Of a DNA stretch of 64,000 nucleotides, positions 38,801 to 47,744 are shown in pieces. The notes under the pieces were generated by a model. It made no database searches. It was given only the letters and a program-made list of their open reading frames with translations, and was not told the DNA's origin. The position numbers and the translations under genes were made by a program. The stretch is from the NCBI RefSeq assembly GCF_011617465.1, contig NZ_CP050153.1, positions 2,604,001 through 2,668,000 on the forward strand, read 5' to 3'. Origin of the DNA: Brevibacterium pigmentatum. GTDB lineage: Bacteria; Actinomycetota; Actinomycetes; Actinomycetales; Brevibacteriaceae. Position 1 is the stretch's first letter, and the number at the start of each line of letters is the position of its first letter.

Positions 38801-39619
38801 GTGACGACCGCACCCAACACCCCAGAGCGCACTGCACGACCCGCCCGCCAGCAGGTGGTGCTCACCGTCCTCGAGGCGACCGAGGTCAGCCCGCATCTGG
38901 TGCGGCTGCGCCTCGGTGGCGACACCTTCGACAACATCGACTCGAACGATGCGACCGACAAGTACGTCAAACTCCTCTTCGCCGATCCGGCGCATGGACT
39001 CGTCCCGCCTTACGATCTGGCGGAGCTGCGCGAGCAGTCCCCCGAGAAGCTGCCGAGTCGCCGCACGTACACGGTGCGAGAGATCGATGTCGAGGAGAAG
39101 TGGCTGAGCATCGACTTCGTCATCCACGACGATGACGGCATCGCCGGACCCTGGGCGAAGAACGCGAAGCCCGGGGATACGCTCGTCCTCTCCGGAGCGG
39201 GCGGCAAGTACGCCCCCGCTGCCGAGTCCGCCTGGCACCTGCTCATCGCCGACCACTCCGCGATCCCGGCGGTGAGCTCCGCCATCGAGGCGATGCCCGC
39301 CGGAGCCACCGGAGTTGTCCTGGCCTGTGTCACCGACGAAGCCGATCGGGTTCTGCCCGAGGCGCCCGCTGGCATAGAGGTGAGATGGGTGGACTCGCAA
39401 GAGGAACTCATTGCTGCGGTCGAGGGACTCGAGTGGCGTGCGGGAACTCCGCAGGTCTTCGCCCACGGCGAGCGCGAGACGATCAAGGTCATCCGCAAGA
39501 TCCTCAAGGAACACGAAGTGCCGCGGGAGGCACTGTCGATCTCGGCCTATTGGGCCCGCGGCCGCGCCGAGGATCAGTTCCAGGCCGAGAAGCGCGAACC
39601 CATCGGCCAGATCGACTGA
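38801..39619 (+). CDS. siderophore-interacting protein (ferric-siderophore reductase)
   Basis: SIP proteins reduce ferric siderophores in the cytoplasm with FAD and NAD(P)H. The 272-residue protein has the FAD-binding SRRTYTVREIDVEEKWLSIDFVIH block (RxYTxR motif, about residues 86-109) and the GPWAKNAKPGDTLVLSGAGG loop. The C-terminal NAD(P)H-like domain ends with LSISAYWARGRAEDQF, typical of the family. The GTG start is at 38801. The iron box upstream agrees with iron-controlled expression. Confidence 0.92.
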   Translation: MTTAPNTPERTARPARQQVVLTVLEATEVSPHLVRLRLGGDTFDNIDSNDATDKYVKLLFADPAHGLVPPYDLAELREQSPEKLPSRRTYTVREIDVEEKWLSIDFVIHDDDGIAGPWAKNAKPGDTLVLSGAGGKYAPAAESAWHLLIADHSAIPAVSSAIEAMPAGATGVVLACVTDEADRVLPEAPAGIEVRWVDSQEELIAAVEGLEWRAGTPQVFAHGERETIKVIRKILKEHEVPREALSISAYWARGRAEDQFQAEKREPIGQID

Positions 39620-39637
39620 GCTCCCTGATTAGCGAAC

Positions 39638-41788
39638 TCAGCGGCGGCGCGTGACGAAGAAGGCTGCTGTGCCGAGGGCGATGAGTCCGACAGCGATGCC
39701 GCCGAGGATGAGGTACTGACCGAGGTCGGCACCGGTGCGCGGCAGCGGATCGCCGTCGGCCTCGTTCGGGCTCTCGGAGCCGTCAGCGTTCGATCCTGCG
39801 TCGGAGCTGGTGTCGGAGCCAGCGTGCGAGCTGCCCGCTGAGTCGCTGCCCGCACTGGCGCCAGAGCCGCTGTCCGACTCCGCCCCATCAGCGCCTGATT
39901 CGGAATCGCTGCCAGCTTCGGCCTGAGCGTTGTCGTTCGCACCGGCCTCGGTGTCGACGTCGCTCTCGGAGCCTGCCTCCTGGTCAGCGCCCGCATCTTC
40001 ATCAGCACTGGCGTTCTTCTCGTCTCCGCCGGCATCGGCCTCGCCGTTCTCGTCCCCGTCGTCCCCGCCGTTCGCGAGGTCGGCAACCGAGTAGAGGCTC
40101 GTGGTTCCCGAGACCTCGTTGCCGACGACGAGTGCCGCCTCGCCCGACGGCGACTCATCCGCGCTGAGGAAAGTGATGCCCTCCGGCCCGAGGTCACCGG
40201 CGCTCGAGAGCAGCGCAGCAGAATCCGAGGCGTCCTCGATCTCGTCCTCGGCCGAGATGGAGAAGTCCCTGTTGTTGAAGTAGGTCGCGAACTTCGGGTC
40301 ACCGGGATTGCTGAGATCGAAGGCCGCGATTCCGCCGATGCGTTCGAAGCCGACGAACGCGTAGGTCGTCTCCCCCACCTCGCCGATGGTCAGCGCCTCG
40401 GGTTCGGGTCCCTTGTCGTCGCTGCGTCCCTCGAGGTTCGACTCGGAATGGTTGGAGTTGAAGAAGTCGGGCACAGCCTCGGCGGTCAGACGTTCGAACT
40501 CATCCGCGGAATCGGCGACGAGCTTTCCGTCGGTCGTCCACACGGAGAACGAGCGGGCACCGAACGCCACGAGCTCCTCATAGCAGTCACCGGCTTCGTT
40601 GAGCCCCAGATCGGTGATGATGTTCAGCCGTCCGAGATCCTCATCGCCGAGCTTGTCCTTAAGCGGCGAGGTCTCGCACACCGGCGCCAGACCGTCCTCG
40701 CCGAGGTCCTTGACCCTGGCCGCATCGACGAAGTCTCCCCATTCGCGTGAGTCGCCCTCGTTCGCGGTGACGAGGTAGTCGGTGCCGCCGGAGGTGAACG
40801 TCGAGATCGTGTCGGGCATGTACGCGCCCTTGAGTCCCTCGTGTTCCGTGATGTTCACGGTCGGGGCATCCTCGGGGTCACGGTCGGAGGCGTCGAGTCC
40901 GTTGCCGGCCTGCCCATGGTCCTTGAGCCCCAGCGGGAGGATGTCCTCCACCTCGGCGGAGGCGATGTCGACGACCGCGAGCGCGTTCGCCTCCTGCAGG
41001 GTCGCGTAGGCCTTGCTTCCTGCGACGGTGATGTATTCGGGTTCGAGGTTGCGCGAGATCGGCAGGTCGTCTTCGGGGGTCGGTCCGAAGATCCGCACAT
41101 CCTCCGGCAGCGTCTTCGCTCCCCCGTCCTCGAATTCGTGGAAGTCCGCGGTGTGCACATCCGAATCCGACGGCGCAGCCACCTCGGCGGGGAGGTCGAT
41201 GACGGACACCGAACCTTCTGGATCGGTCGAGAAATCGTCGGCCGGTTCGCCCTCGTTCGCCACCAGGGCGTGAGTGCCGTCGGGGGTGACGGTGACCATG
41301 TCGGGCAGGGATCCGACGGGAACCTCGCCGAGGATGTCCGCCTCGGGGTCGTTCGCGTCGAAGAACATCACGGTTCCGGGCTGCGTCTTGTCCTCGTCCT
41401 CGAGCGCAATGACGCCGAGTCCGTCCTCGCGGATGGAGATCGAGTTCGCCACCCCGGTGCCGGTGATCTCGGAGACCTTCTTCGGGTTTGTCGGATCCGA
41501 TGCATCGATGACGTCGACTGTGGCCGCCTGCGCGTTGACGGTGAAGACCGTGTCGCCGTGGACGGCGGTGATCTCGGCGGCGGATTCGTCGAACTGTCCG
41601 GTCTCGTGGGAGCCGAGGAAGCCCATCTCGATCTGTGCATCCTCGGCCGAGAAGCTGATGGGGTCGTCCACCTCTGCGGCGTGAGCGGGGCTCGTGCTCG
41701 GCACCGTGCCGCCGACGGTGAAGCCGGTGGCCAGCAGGAGGGCGGCTGCCGAGGCCGTGAGCGTCTTCGCAGACAGTGGGATCGTCAT
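39638..41788 (-). CDS. LPXTG-anchored choice-of-anchor I family surface protein
   Basis: The 716-residue protein has a signal peptide (LTASAAALLLATGFTVGGTVPSTSPAHA), then a propeller-like choice-of-anchor I domain (about 40-560). Its repeated ..VTVTPDGTHALVANEGEP and FVGFERIGGIAAFDLSNPGDPKFATYF blocks are typical (quoted in parts). An acidic Ser/Glu/Ala/Gly spacer of about 110 residues and a sortase signal LPRTG, a helix (LILGGIAVGLIALGTAAFFV) and TRRR end it. It is attached to the cell wall by a sortase not encoded in this window. Relatives are sometimes called alkaline phosphatase-like, but I see no phosphatase site. Confidence 0.88.
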   Translation of the reverse strand: MTIPLSAKTLTASAAALLLATGFTVGGTVPSTSPAHAAEVDDPISFSAEDAQIEMGFLGSHETGQFDESAAEITAVHGDTVFTVNAQAATVDVIDASDPTNPKKVSEITGTGVANSISIREDGLGVIALEDEDKTQPGTVMFFDANDPEADILGEVPVGSLPDMVTVTPDGTHALVANEGEPADDFSTDPEGSVSVIDLPAEVAAPSDSDVHTADFHEFEDGGAKTLPEDVRIFGPTPEDDLPISRNLEPEYITVAGSKAYATLQEANALAVVDIASAEVEDILPLGLKDHGQAGNGLDASDRDPEDAPTVNITEHEGLKGAYMPDTISTFTSGGTDYLVTANEGDSREWGDFVDAARVKDLGEDGLAPVCETSPLKDKLGDEDLGRLNIITDLGLNEAGDCYEELVAFGARSFSVWTTDGKLVADSADEFERLTAEAVPDFFNSNHSESNLEGRSDDKGPEPEALTIGEVGETTYAFVGFERIGGIAAFDLSNPGDPKFATYFNNRDFSISAEDEIEDASDSAALLSSAGDLGPEGITFLSADESPSGEAALVVGNEVSGTTSLYSVADLANGGDDGDENGEADAGGDEKNASADEDAGADQEAGSESDVDTEAGANDNAQAEAGSDSESGADGAESDSGSGASAGSDSAGSSHAGSDTSSDAGSNADGSESPNEADGDPLPRTGADLGQYLILGGIAVGLIALGTAAFFVTRRR

Positions 41789-41906
41789 CGGTTCTCCGGG
41801 ATGAATGGGCGTCGCGGGCCGACTGAACCCACAAGCACCTATTCATAGGCCCCCGGAATGGACCGATTCCGAACCGCAGGTGGACGGATCGTGAACTCGT
41901 TCACCT

Positions 41907-41956
41907 GGAGCCGGAGGTCGGAGCCGGAGGTCGGAGCCGGAGGTTGGAGCCGGTGG
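41907..41956. repeat. 13-bp tandem repeats (3.8 copies)
   Basis: Units GGAGCCGGAGGTC at 41907-41919, 41920-41932 and 41933-41945, plus a partial copy, lie just after the stop of the DapA-like gene. Likely slippage-prone; no role is apparent. Confidence 0.65.
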
Positions 41957-41960
41957 CTGG

Positions 41961-42884
41961 TCAGGCGAGGTCGAGGCTCTCGGCCACCTCGGCGACCTTG
42001 CGCTTGGCCGCCTCATCAAGGTCGCGGAGCGGCAGAGGGAGGCTGCCCGCGCCCACGAGCCCGAGGTGTTCGGCGATGGCTGCGGTCACGCGCAGGCTTC
42101 CCCCGACCTCGGTGAACAGATCCCACAGCGGCTGCAGCTCGGCGGAGAGTTCGCGAGCGAGATCGGCATTGCCGAGTTCGGCGGCCCGGGTGATCTCGAG
42201 CAGCGGCTCCGGAAGGGTTCCGCCGACTGCCGCGTACCAGGCATCGCAGCCGGCGATGAGGCCCTCCGCGCCGTGAACGTCGCCGGAGATGCCGATCGTC
42301 ACCTCGTCACCGATGGCTGCGCGGATCTCACCGATGCGCTCATCCCATCCGGCAGGTGAGGCCGGCGCCCCGGGGATTTTGATCGAAGCCACTCCGTCGA
42401 GCGCGGCCAGACGAGAGTAGAGCTCTGTGGTGAACGTGAAGTGCGTGGTGCCCGGGTTGTCGTAGACGACGACGGGCAGGTCGGTGGATTCGGTGACCGT
42501 GCGGAAGAGTTCGACCACCTCGTCGTCGGTCAGCGGCTGATAACTCACCGGTGCCAGCAGCAGCCCCTGGGTTCCCGCGGTTTCGGCGAACGCGACATTG
42601 GCCAGCACGTCCCTCGTCCGCAGTGCCCCGACGCCGATGAAGACGGGGATGTCGAGAGCGGATTCGACGCTCAGCTGCGCGACCCGGGCGCGCTCCTCGA
42701 TATTGAGGTAGGCGTACGAACCGGTCGATCCCAGCGCCGTAATCGAATCGACTCCCGCGAGGACGAGGCGTTCGATCAGTCCGACGAAGGCATCCTCGTC
42801 GAGGGAATCACCCTTCAGCGGAGTCAGCGGGAAGGCGCTCAGCCCGGTGAACAGGGACGGGTCGTGCGCGGGGGTGTTCGTCAA
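41961..42884 (-). CDS. dihydrodipicolinate synthase/N-acetylneuraminate lyase family aldolase
   Basis: The 307-residue class I aldolase has ALGSTGSYAYLNIEER (GxxGE-like phosphate loop with Glu replaced by Ser-Tyr), the conserved Tyr in VVVYDNPGTT, and the Schiff-base Lys in VASIKIPG. The substitution in the G-S-T-G-S-Y loop argues against a true DapA. A keto-acid-sugar aldolase or lyase is more likely. The ribokinase gene 72 bp upstream in the same direction supports a role in sugar-acid catabolism. Confidence 0.85.
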   Translation of the reverse strand: MTNTPAHDPSLFTGLSAFPLTPLKGDSLDEDAFVGLIERLVLAGVDSITALGSTGSYAYLNIEERARVAQLSVESALDIPVFIGVGALRTRDVLANVAFAETAGTQGLLLAPVSYQPLTDDEVVELFRTVTESTDLPVVVYDNPGTTHFTFTTELYSRLAALDGVASIKIPGAPASPAGWDERIGEIRAAIGDEVTIGISGDVHGAEGLIAGCDAWYAAVGGTLPEPLLEITRAAELGNADLARELSAELQPLWDLFTEVGGSLRVTAAIAEHLGLVGAGSLPLPLRDLDEAAKRKVAEVAESLDLA

Positions 42885-42956
42885 TGATCCTCCTCATGTG
42901 GCGGCGGATCCCGGGTGGCGACAGTGGATGGATCCGCTTTCGTCCAGTCTGTCAGG

Positions 42957-43802
42957 TCAGTCGATGACCGGCAGATAGGTCTCGAGCCGATCGAACTCCG
43001 GTTGGGCGGATGCCACTTCCACAGCCGCTGAACCCACGGCGTTGGCCGCTCTGAGTGCGCGTTCGGGTTCAAGCCCGCTGGTCAGCCCGATGGTCAGGGC
43101 CGCACAATAGGCGTCCCCGGCGCCGACAGTGCTCACGGGGTTGGCTCGGACCGCCTCGGCGAAGGCGATCTGTTGGCCGTGCCTCAGCAACGCCGATCCT
43201 TTCGCCCCGAAGGTGACGGCCACGAGCTTCGCGGCCTTCAGCTGCGGCAGCTGGGAGTACTCGTATTCGTTGACGATGATGAGATCGGCCCGGTCGACCA
43301 CCTCGGCGGGCAGCGGAATGGCGGGAGCCGCATTGACGGCGAGGAATCCGGGCACCCGGTCAGCGAGTTCGACGATGAGGTCGAGGGAGATCTCGAGCTG
43401 GGTGAGCACGGCCTCGTCGGCGCAGAATTCGATGCCGGCGAGACTGACCTCGGCATTCGCACCTTCGCACACGGCGATCTGATTCTCACCGGCGGCGTCG
43501 ACCATGATGAGCGCGGTCCCGGTCTCGGCGGTCGCCTCGGCGATGTCATCGGTTAGGACGCCGGCAGAGTGAAGGGCGTCGAGCATCGCCTGACCGTCGG
43601 AATCGGGGCCGACCGCGCCGATCATGCGGGTCCGCGCACCGAGGCGGGCGGCAGCTGCGGCCTGGTTCGCGCCCTTCCCGCCGGGCGACCTGCTGAGCCG
43701 GCCGCCTCCCACGGTCTCACCGGCGGCGGGGAGTCGGGACGTGGTGGCGGTGATGTCGGCGTTGATGCTGCCGACGACCGTCAGGGAGCCATCGATGGTC
43801 AT
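42957..43802 (-). CDS. rbsK: ribokinase (PfkB family)
   Basis: The 281-residue sugar kinase shows VVGSINADITATTSRLPAAGETV at the N-terminus (PfkB signature 1, split here into VVGSINADI and LPAAGETV), GGKGANQAAAAARLG, and the C-terminal TVGAGDAYCAAL with the catalytic Asp (GAGD). Start ATG 43802 follows GGGGAC; a GATAAT -10 is immediately before, so the leader is very short. It phosphorylates ribose or a related sugar. It is probably co-transcribed with the DapA-like aldolase. Confidence 0.9.
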   Translation of the reverse strand: MTIDGSLTVVGSINADITATTSRLPAAGETVGGGRLSRSPGGKGANQAAAAARLGARTRMIGAVGPDSDGQAMLDALHSAGVLTDDIAEATAETGTALIMVDAAGENQIAVCEGANAEVSLAGIEFCADEAVLTQLEISLDLIVELADRVPGFLAVNAAPAIPLPAEVVDRADLIIVNEYEYSQLPQLKAAKLVAVTFGAKGSALLRHGQQIAFAEAVRANPVSTVGAGDAYCAALTIGLTSGLEPERALRAANAVGSAAVEVASAQPEFDRLETYLPVID

Positions 43803-43900
43803 GTCCCCATTATCGGCGATCGGGGTCGATCGAGGACGACCGTCGGCAACCTGGGGTGGGAAAGTGTGGGCACACAGTGGGCAAGCTGTCGGGATGAGAG

Positions 43901-43936
43901 AAGCCCCGTGATCCGTTCGCACGGATCACGGGGCTT
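43901..43936. terminator. terminator of tRNA-His
   Basis: A perfect 16-bp stem (43901-43916 with 43921-43936, core GCCCCGTGATCCGT) with a 4-base loop lies 9 bases after tRNA-His on the minus strand. Confidence 0.8.
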
Positions 43937-43945
43937 CCCGATCGG

Positions 43946-44018
43946 GGTGAGTAACGGGACTTGAACCCGCGACATCCGCGACCACAACGCGGCGCTCTAC
44001 CAGCTGAGCTATACCCAC
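43946..44018 (-). tRNA. tRNA-His (GTG)
   Basis: A 73-nt cloverleaf starting GTGGGTATAGCTCAGC, with anticodon GTG in TTGTGGT, T loop GGTTCAAGTCC, and acceptor end TACTCAC plus discriminator C as required for histidine tRNA. CCA is not encoded. A G precedes position 1. Confidence 0.95.
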
Positions 44019-44056
44019 CACATGCGCTGCACCATCAGGCGCAGACAGCAAGATAC

Positions 44057-44086
44057 ATCTTAACCGCACCCGCTTGACCCGGGCAA
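44057..44086 (-). promoter_or_regulatory. tRNA-His promoter
   Basis: On the minus strand TTGCCC (44081-44086) and TAAGAT (44057-44062) are spaced by 18 bases, 38 bases before the tRNA 5' end. Confidence 0.6.
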
Positions 44087-44245
44087 ACCAGAACCGCCCA
44101 CGATTCCCGATGAGACGCAGATCTCATTACATGCAACGATTCAGTAGCGATCTATAACGGTTTCGGAAAACTGGTAGGAGCGACCCTCGACATTCATTAG
44201 TATTGACTCGGCCCTGCCCTCGATAACTGTCAAGGAACCCTGTAC

Positions 44246-45952
44246 ATGCCTCGTGCGTTGATCGCCGTCTCCGATGACGGGTTCACCTACACCACCCTCA
44301 ACGGGGCGACGAGTCGCTATTCGGACACCGGGCAGGCCATCTCTTACCTCGGCGACTACGCTAAGGAGACCGCGACTCCCCTGACCGTCACGATCGACGA
44401 CGGCACGAAGACCACCGAGATCGGCATCGACGAAAACGGCAGAGTCGGGGCCGTCCCCAAACAGGACACCCCCACCGAGGCGGCTCCGGACGAATCGTCG
44501 AACGCTCCGTCCACGGATGGGTCGGCAGCTGGTTCGACTGAATCGGCCGGAAATTCGGCCGGGCAATCGGAGAATGCCGAACTTTCGGATCCTGCCGACC
44601 AGAGCACGAACGGCCGGTCCGGCCAGTCCTCAGGCGGGCAGAACGGCTACGTCGCCCAGGACGATTCGTCAGGCTCGAACGGCGAGGCCTACCCGATGGG
44701 CACGCCGTTCTCCGGACCAGCCACACCGGCTGCGCCGACGGTGAAGAAGACACCGGTGCGCAGACGATCGGCTCGCAACCGCCCGCAGCGGCTGAAGAAG
44801 ATCACCGTTCCCGGGCTCGTGCTCATCGGTCTGGCGATCCTCATGATCGGCGCATTCGTCGTTCCCAATATCGTCCCCGTCGACTCCCCCGACACCCCGC
44901 AGACGATCGGCTCGGAACAGCAGGTCAATCCCGCGTCCGAACTCTCCGTCGACAAGACTCAGGACGTTGTTCCCAGCTACGACAATTCCCCCAAGTGGGA
45001 AGCCGAGGTGCCCGAGGACGCCTCGGTGACGGCCTCCGATCGCGGGGTCCTGCTGGTCAACGACGGCCGCCTCGAAGTCCTCGACGCCGACACCGGCAAG
45101 ACTCGGTACAAGACGAAGATCGATCAGTCCCCGACCTTCGCCGTCGACACCGTCATCGACGGGCGTCCGGCCCTGCTGTGGCAGGCGGGCGACACCGCCG
45201 AGGCGCTCTTCGACGGAGACTCGAAGCCCAAGAGCTACGAGCTGCCGGAGAAGGCACGCATCACCTCGGCCGGCAAGAGTGTGCTCATCAAGTCGGGCAA
45301 CAAGCTCTCGACCTTCGGGGCCGAGGGACTGGAAGACGTGCCCACCCCGCAGGCCGGTTCGACGCCGATGGCCATCGATGACGATGAGCTCTACAGCTCC
45401 GACTGGAACGGCCCGGTCAAGGCGAAGAACATCAAGACCGGCGACGAGCGCAGCATCAAGCTCGAAAGGCCCGGCGACGAACTGAAGATCATCGACTGGA
45501 TCTCGGCCGGCCACGGCAAGGCGATCACACTGTGGGGCGAGCAGGGCGCCTCGACGAACTCGGGCCACAGGATCCAGCTTGTCGTCCACTCCCTCGAGGA
45601 CGGTTCGATCCTGTCGACCGTGACGACGACGACCGACATCGTCGGTGAGAAGTCCTGGGTGCGCGGACAGGCCGGAAAACGCGCCTACATCGGTCCGTAT
45701 CTCTTCGATCTGGAGTCGGGTCTGCTGCTGATGGACGTCTCCAGCCGTGACATCCACCTCTCCGAACCGCGCGGATCCATCGTCCCCTGCACGATGGACA
45801 CGAACACCTCGTGTCTGCTCGCCGGCAAACAAGCGTTCAAGACCGACACCGATCTGCTGGCGGTCATCGACGACGGCAACGAGGCACTGGTGCTCGGCGA
45901 CGACTCGACCGTTCGGGCGTATCCGAAGAAGTCGGACAAGCAGGATCGCTAG
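44246..45952 (+). CDS. single-pass membrane protein with propeller-like extracytoplasmic domain
   Basis: The 568-residue product has a small globular N-terminal domain (ALIAVSDDGFTYTTLNGATSR.., about 65 residues), then a Ser/Gly/Asn/Asp-rich linker to about residue 165. A basic patch (RRRSARNRPQRLKK), one membrane helix (VPGLVLIGLAILMIGAFVVPNIV) and an exterior domain of about 350 residues follow. The exterior part has repeating strands (GVLLVNDGRLEVLDADTGKTRY) reminiscent of PQQ/WD propellers. AAGGAA precedes the ATG. Function not recognised. The following gene also encodes an envelope protein, but with its own promoter. Confidence 0.7.
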   Translation: MPRALIAVSDDGFTYTTLNGATSRYSDTGQAISYLGDYAKETATPLTVTIDDGTKTTEIGIDENGRVGAVPKQDTPTEAAPDESSNAPSTDGSAAGSTESAGNSAGQSENAELSDPADQSTNGRSGQSSGGQNGYVAQDDSSGSNGEAYPMGTPFSGPATPAAPTVKKTPVRRRSARNRPQRLKKITVPGLVLIGLAILMIGAFVVPNIVPVDSPDTPQTIGSEQQVNPASELSVDKTQDVVPSYDNSPKWEAEVPEDASVTASDRGVLLVNDGRLEVLDADTGKTRYKTKIDQSPTFAVDTVIDGRPALLWQAGDTAEALFDGDSKPKSYELPEKARITSAGKSVLIKSGNKLSTFGAEGLEDVPTPQAGSTPMAIDDDELYSSDWNGPVKAKNIKTGDERSIKLERPGDELKIIDWISAGHGKAITLWGEQGASTNSGHRIQLVVHSLEDGSILSTVTTTTDIVGEKSWVRGQAGKRAYIGPYLFDLESGLLLMDVSSRDIHLSEPRGSIVPCTMDTNTSCLLAGKQAFKTDTDLLAVIDDGNEALVLGDDSTVRAYPKKSDKQDR

Positions 45953-46054
45953 CAGGATCGTTAGCTCTGTGGAGGGGCCTCCCGCCGCCGGGCGCCGGTT
46001 GCGAACCGCCGCTCGGTCATGGATCCCGCGCCACGGCGAAACACGCCAGCGGCT

Positions 46055-46082
46055 TTAACACATCTGGTCGAGACATTAAGAT
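46055..46082 (+). promoter_or_regulatory. candidate promoter of the Ser/Asp-rich protein gene
   Basis: TTAACA (46055-46060) and TAAGAT (46077-46082), spaced by 16 bases, about 70 bases before the GTG at 46155. Confidence 0.45.
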
Positions 46083-46154
46083 GGGCACCGATGTGTCTGA
46101 ACGTCATGTCCCCTTGACCCAATAAAGTCGGAATCCCCACCGCGAAGGAACGTA

Positions 46155-47738
46155 GTGCCAGTCTCACACCGGTTCAGCCGCAGAGCCGCCGCAATCGGCG
46201 CTGCGCTTGCCCTGGCCGCACTTCCTCTCTCGGGGACTCTCACCTCGCCACCTGCCGTCGCTCAACCGAGTCCCACGACCGCCGCAGACGCCGGGTCGAC
46301 CGCCACCGAGGCGACCGGAGGTGTCGATGGGACGGATGTGGGTTCCGACTCAATCAAGGCCGCGGACAGCGACACCGGTGCAGACTCCGCCGACAAAGAC
46401 GAGTCAGGCAAGGGTACCAACAGTGATTCGGACGGCGGCGATGACGAGCCCGGCGGCGACAAGGCCTGCGCTTCAGCTGAAAAAGACGAACTGACTCCAA
46501 GCGCCGACGGACCCTGCGAGGTCGAGGCACCGCTCCCCGCACACTGGGATGAAGACGACCAGACCTTACAACTTCCCTCGCCCGCAAATGAGCCGGGCAG
46601 CATGCCCAAGAGCTGGAAGGAAGAGAAATTCAAACTTCGGAAGGGACAGCCCGTGCGTCTTCCGGTCCAAGACTCCTCGCAATCGACTACCTCCGGGGAC
46701 GATACTGATGACAGCGGGAATCCTCTGCCATCCGCGGCTTCTCAGGCAGATGTCCCAGATGACCTGAGGCTCCGCTCAGACGGCTTCGTTGTGCCAGCAA
46801 GCGGTGGAGAACCGGTACGTTTCACCGGGTTCACTGACGACCCCGAATGGAAATTCGATGTGGAAGACGGAAAAGTCACAGTCGTCTCTGGTCGTGGATA
46901 CCCAGATTCGGATGACGGGTCCTCCAGTGATGAAGCAGATGGTTCCAAGAACGGAGCTGCAGGCTCAGAAGGGAGCAAGGACGGCTCAGACAACGGCTCT
47001 CCTACCGCCGGGGATAGCGCGAAGTCCACTGCCGACAGTGATTCGTCGAAGTCGGCGGACATGGACTCCGACGGCTCCAGCGCCGACAGCGACACCGGCA
47101 GCGATTCTGACAGCGCTGCATCCGACAGCAAATCGTCTGCCGACAGTGACACCTCATCCGACAGCGACACTTCGACGAACTCCGATTCCAAGGATCGGAG
47201 CAACTCCTCGACCGACAAAGACTCCGACGGCAGGGAATCTGACACCGACACCAGTTCAGGTTCCGACGGCTCACGCAGCAGCGATTCCGACAGCTCAGGC
47301 TCCGACTCGGATTCCGACGAGGACGAAGAGAAGGATTCGGACAAAGACGGTTCCGGATCACCGATCGGCGCCTCCGACGCCGACGGCACCACACCGGACC
47401 CGGCGAACGGCAACGGCTCCCCCGATGAACGCGAAACCATCCCCGGCACCGCAGGTGATGAATTTCTGCCCGGAGATGACGAGGGCGCAGAACGCCCCGA
47501 CTATTCGGATCCGGTTCCTCGCAACCCAGACGAACAGACGCCCAAAGACGATACGGACCTCATCACGGGTGGCGATCAGCCGTCCCCGAGGGCCAATCAG
47601 AATCCAGCGACCTCGTTCGGCGAATCCATCATCTCCACGATCGTCAGCTCCTGGCCCATCTTCGTTCTCGCCGCCTCCGGTATGGCAGCAGTCGGGATTA
47701 TCATCTACCTCATGGGACGCCGCGGAAAACAGGACTGA
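46155..47738 (+). CDS. exported Ser/Asp-repeat protein with C-terminal membrane anchor
   Basis: The 527-residue product starts at GTG 46155 (AAGGAA). It has a signal peptide (AAAIGAALALAALPLSGTLTSPPAVA), a variable acidic part, and a small domain with DLRLRSDGFVVPASGGEPVRFTG and WKFDVEDGKVTVVSGRG. About 115 residues of Ser-Asp repeats (about 290-405) follow, then a Pro/Asp-rich spacer and a C-terminal helix (SWPIFVLAASGMAAVGIIIYL) with MGRRGKQD. There is no LPXTG, so it is held by the helix. SD repeats act as stalks in other Gram-positive surface proteins; that role is inferred here. Confidence 0.7.
   Translation: MPVSHRFSRRAAAIGAALALAALPLSGTLTSPPAVAQPSPTTAADAGSTATEATGGVDGTDVGSDSIKAADSDTGADSADKDESGKGTNSDSDGGDDEPGGDKACASAEKDELTPSADGPCEVEAPLPAHWDEDDQTLQLPSPANEPGSMPKSWKEEKFKLRKGQPVRLPVQDSSQSTTSGDDTDDSGNPLPSAASQADVPDDLRLRSDGFVVPASGGEPVRFTGFTDDPEWKFDVEDGKVTVVSGRGYPDSDDGSSSDEADGSKNGAAGSEGSKDGSDNGSPTAGDSAKSTADSDSSKSADMDSDGSSADSDTGSDSDSAASDSKSSADSDTSSDSDTSTNSDSKDRSNSSTDKDSDGRESDTDTSSGSDGSRSSDSDSSGSDSDSDEDEEKDSDKDGSGSPIGASDADGTTPDPANGNGSPDERETIPGTAGDEFLPGDDEGAERPDYSDPVPRNPDEQTPKDDTDLITGGDQPSPRANQNPATSFGESIISTIVSSWPIFVLAASGMAAVGIIIYLMGRRGKQD
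47020..47345. repeat. Ser/Asp codon repeat region
   Basis: Repeated GACAGC/TCCGAC hexamers encode the SD stalk. Such arrays often change length by slippage. Confidence 0.6.
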
Positions 47739-47744
47739 GGCCGA

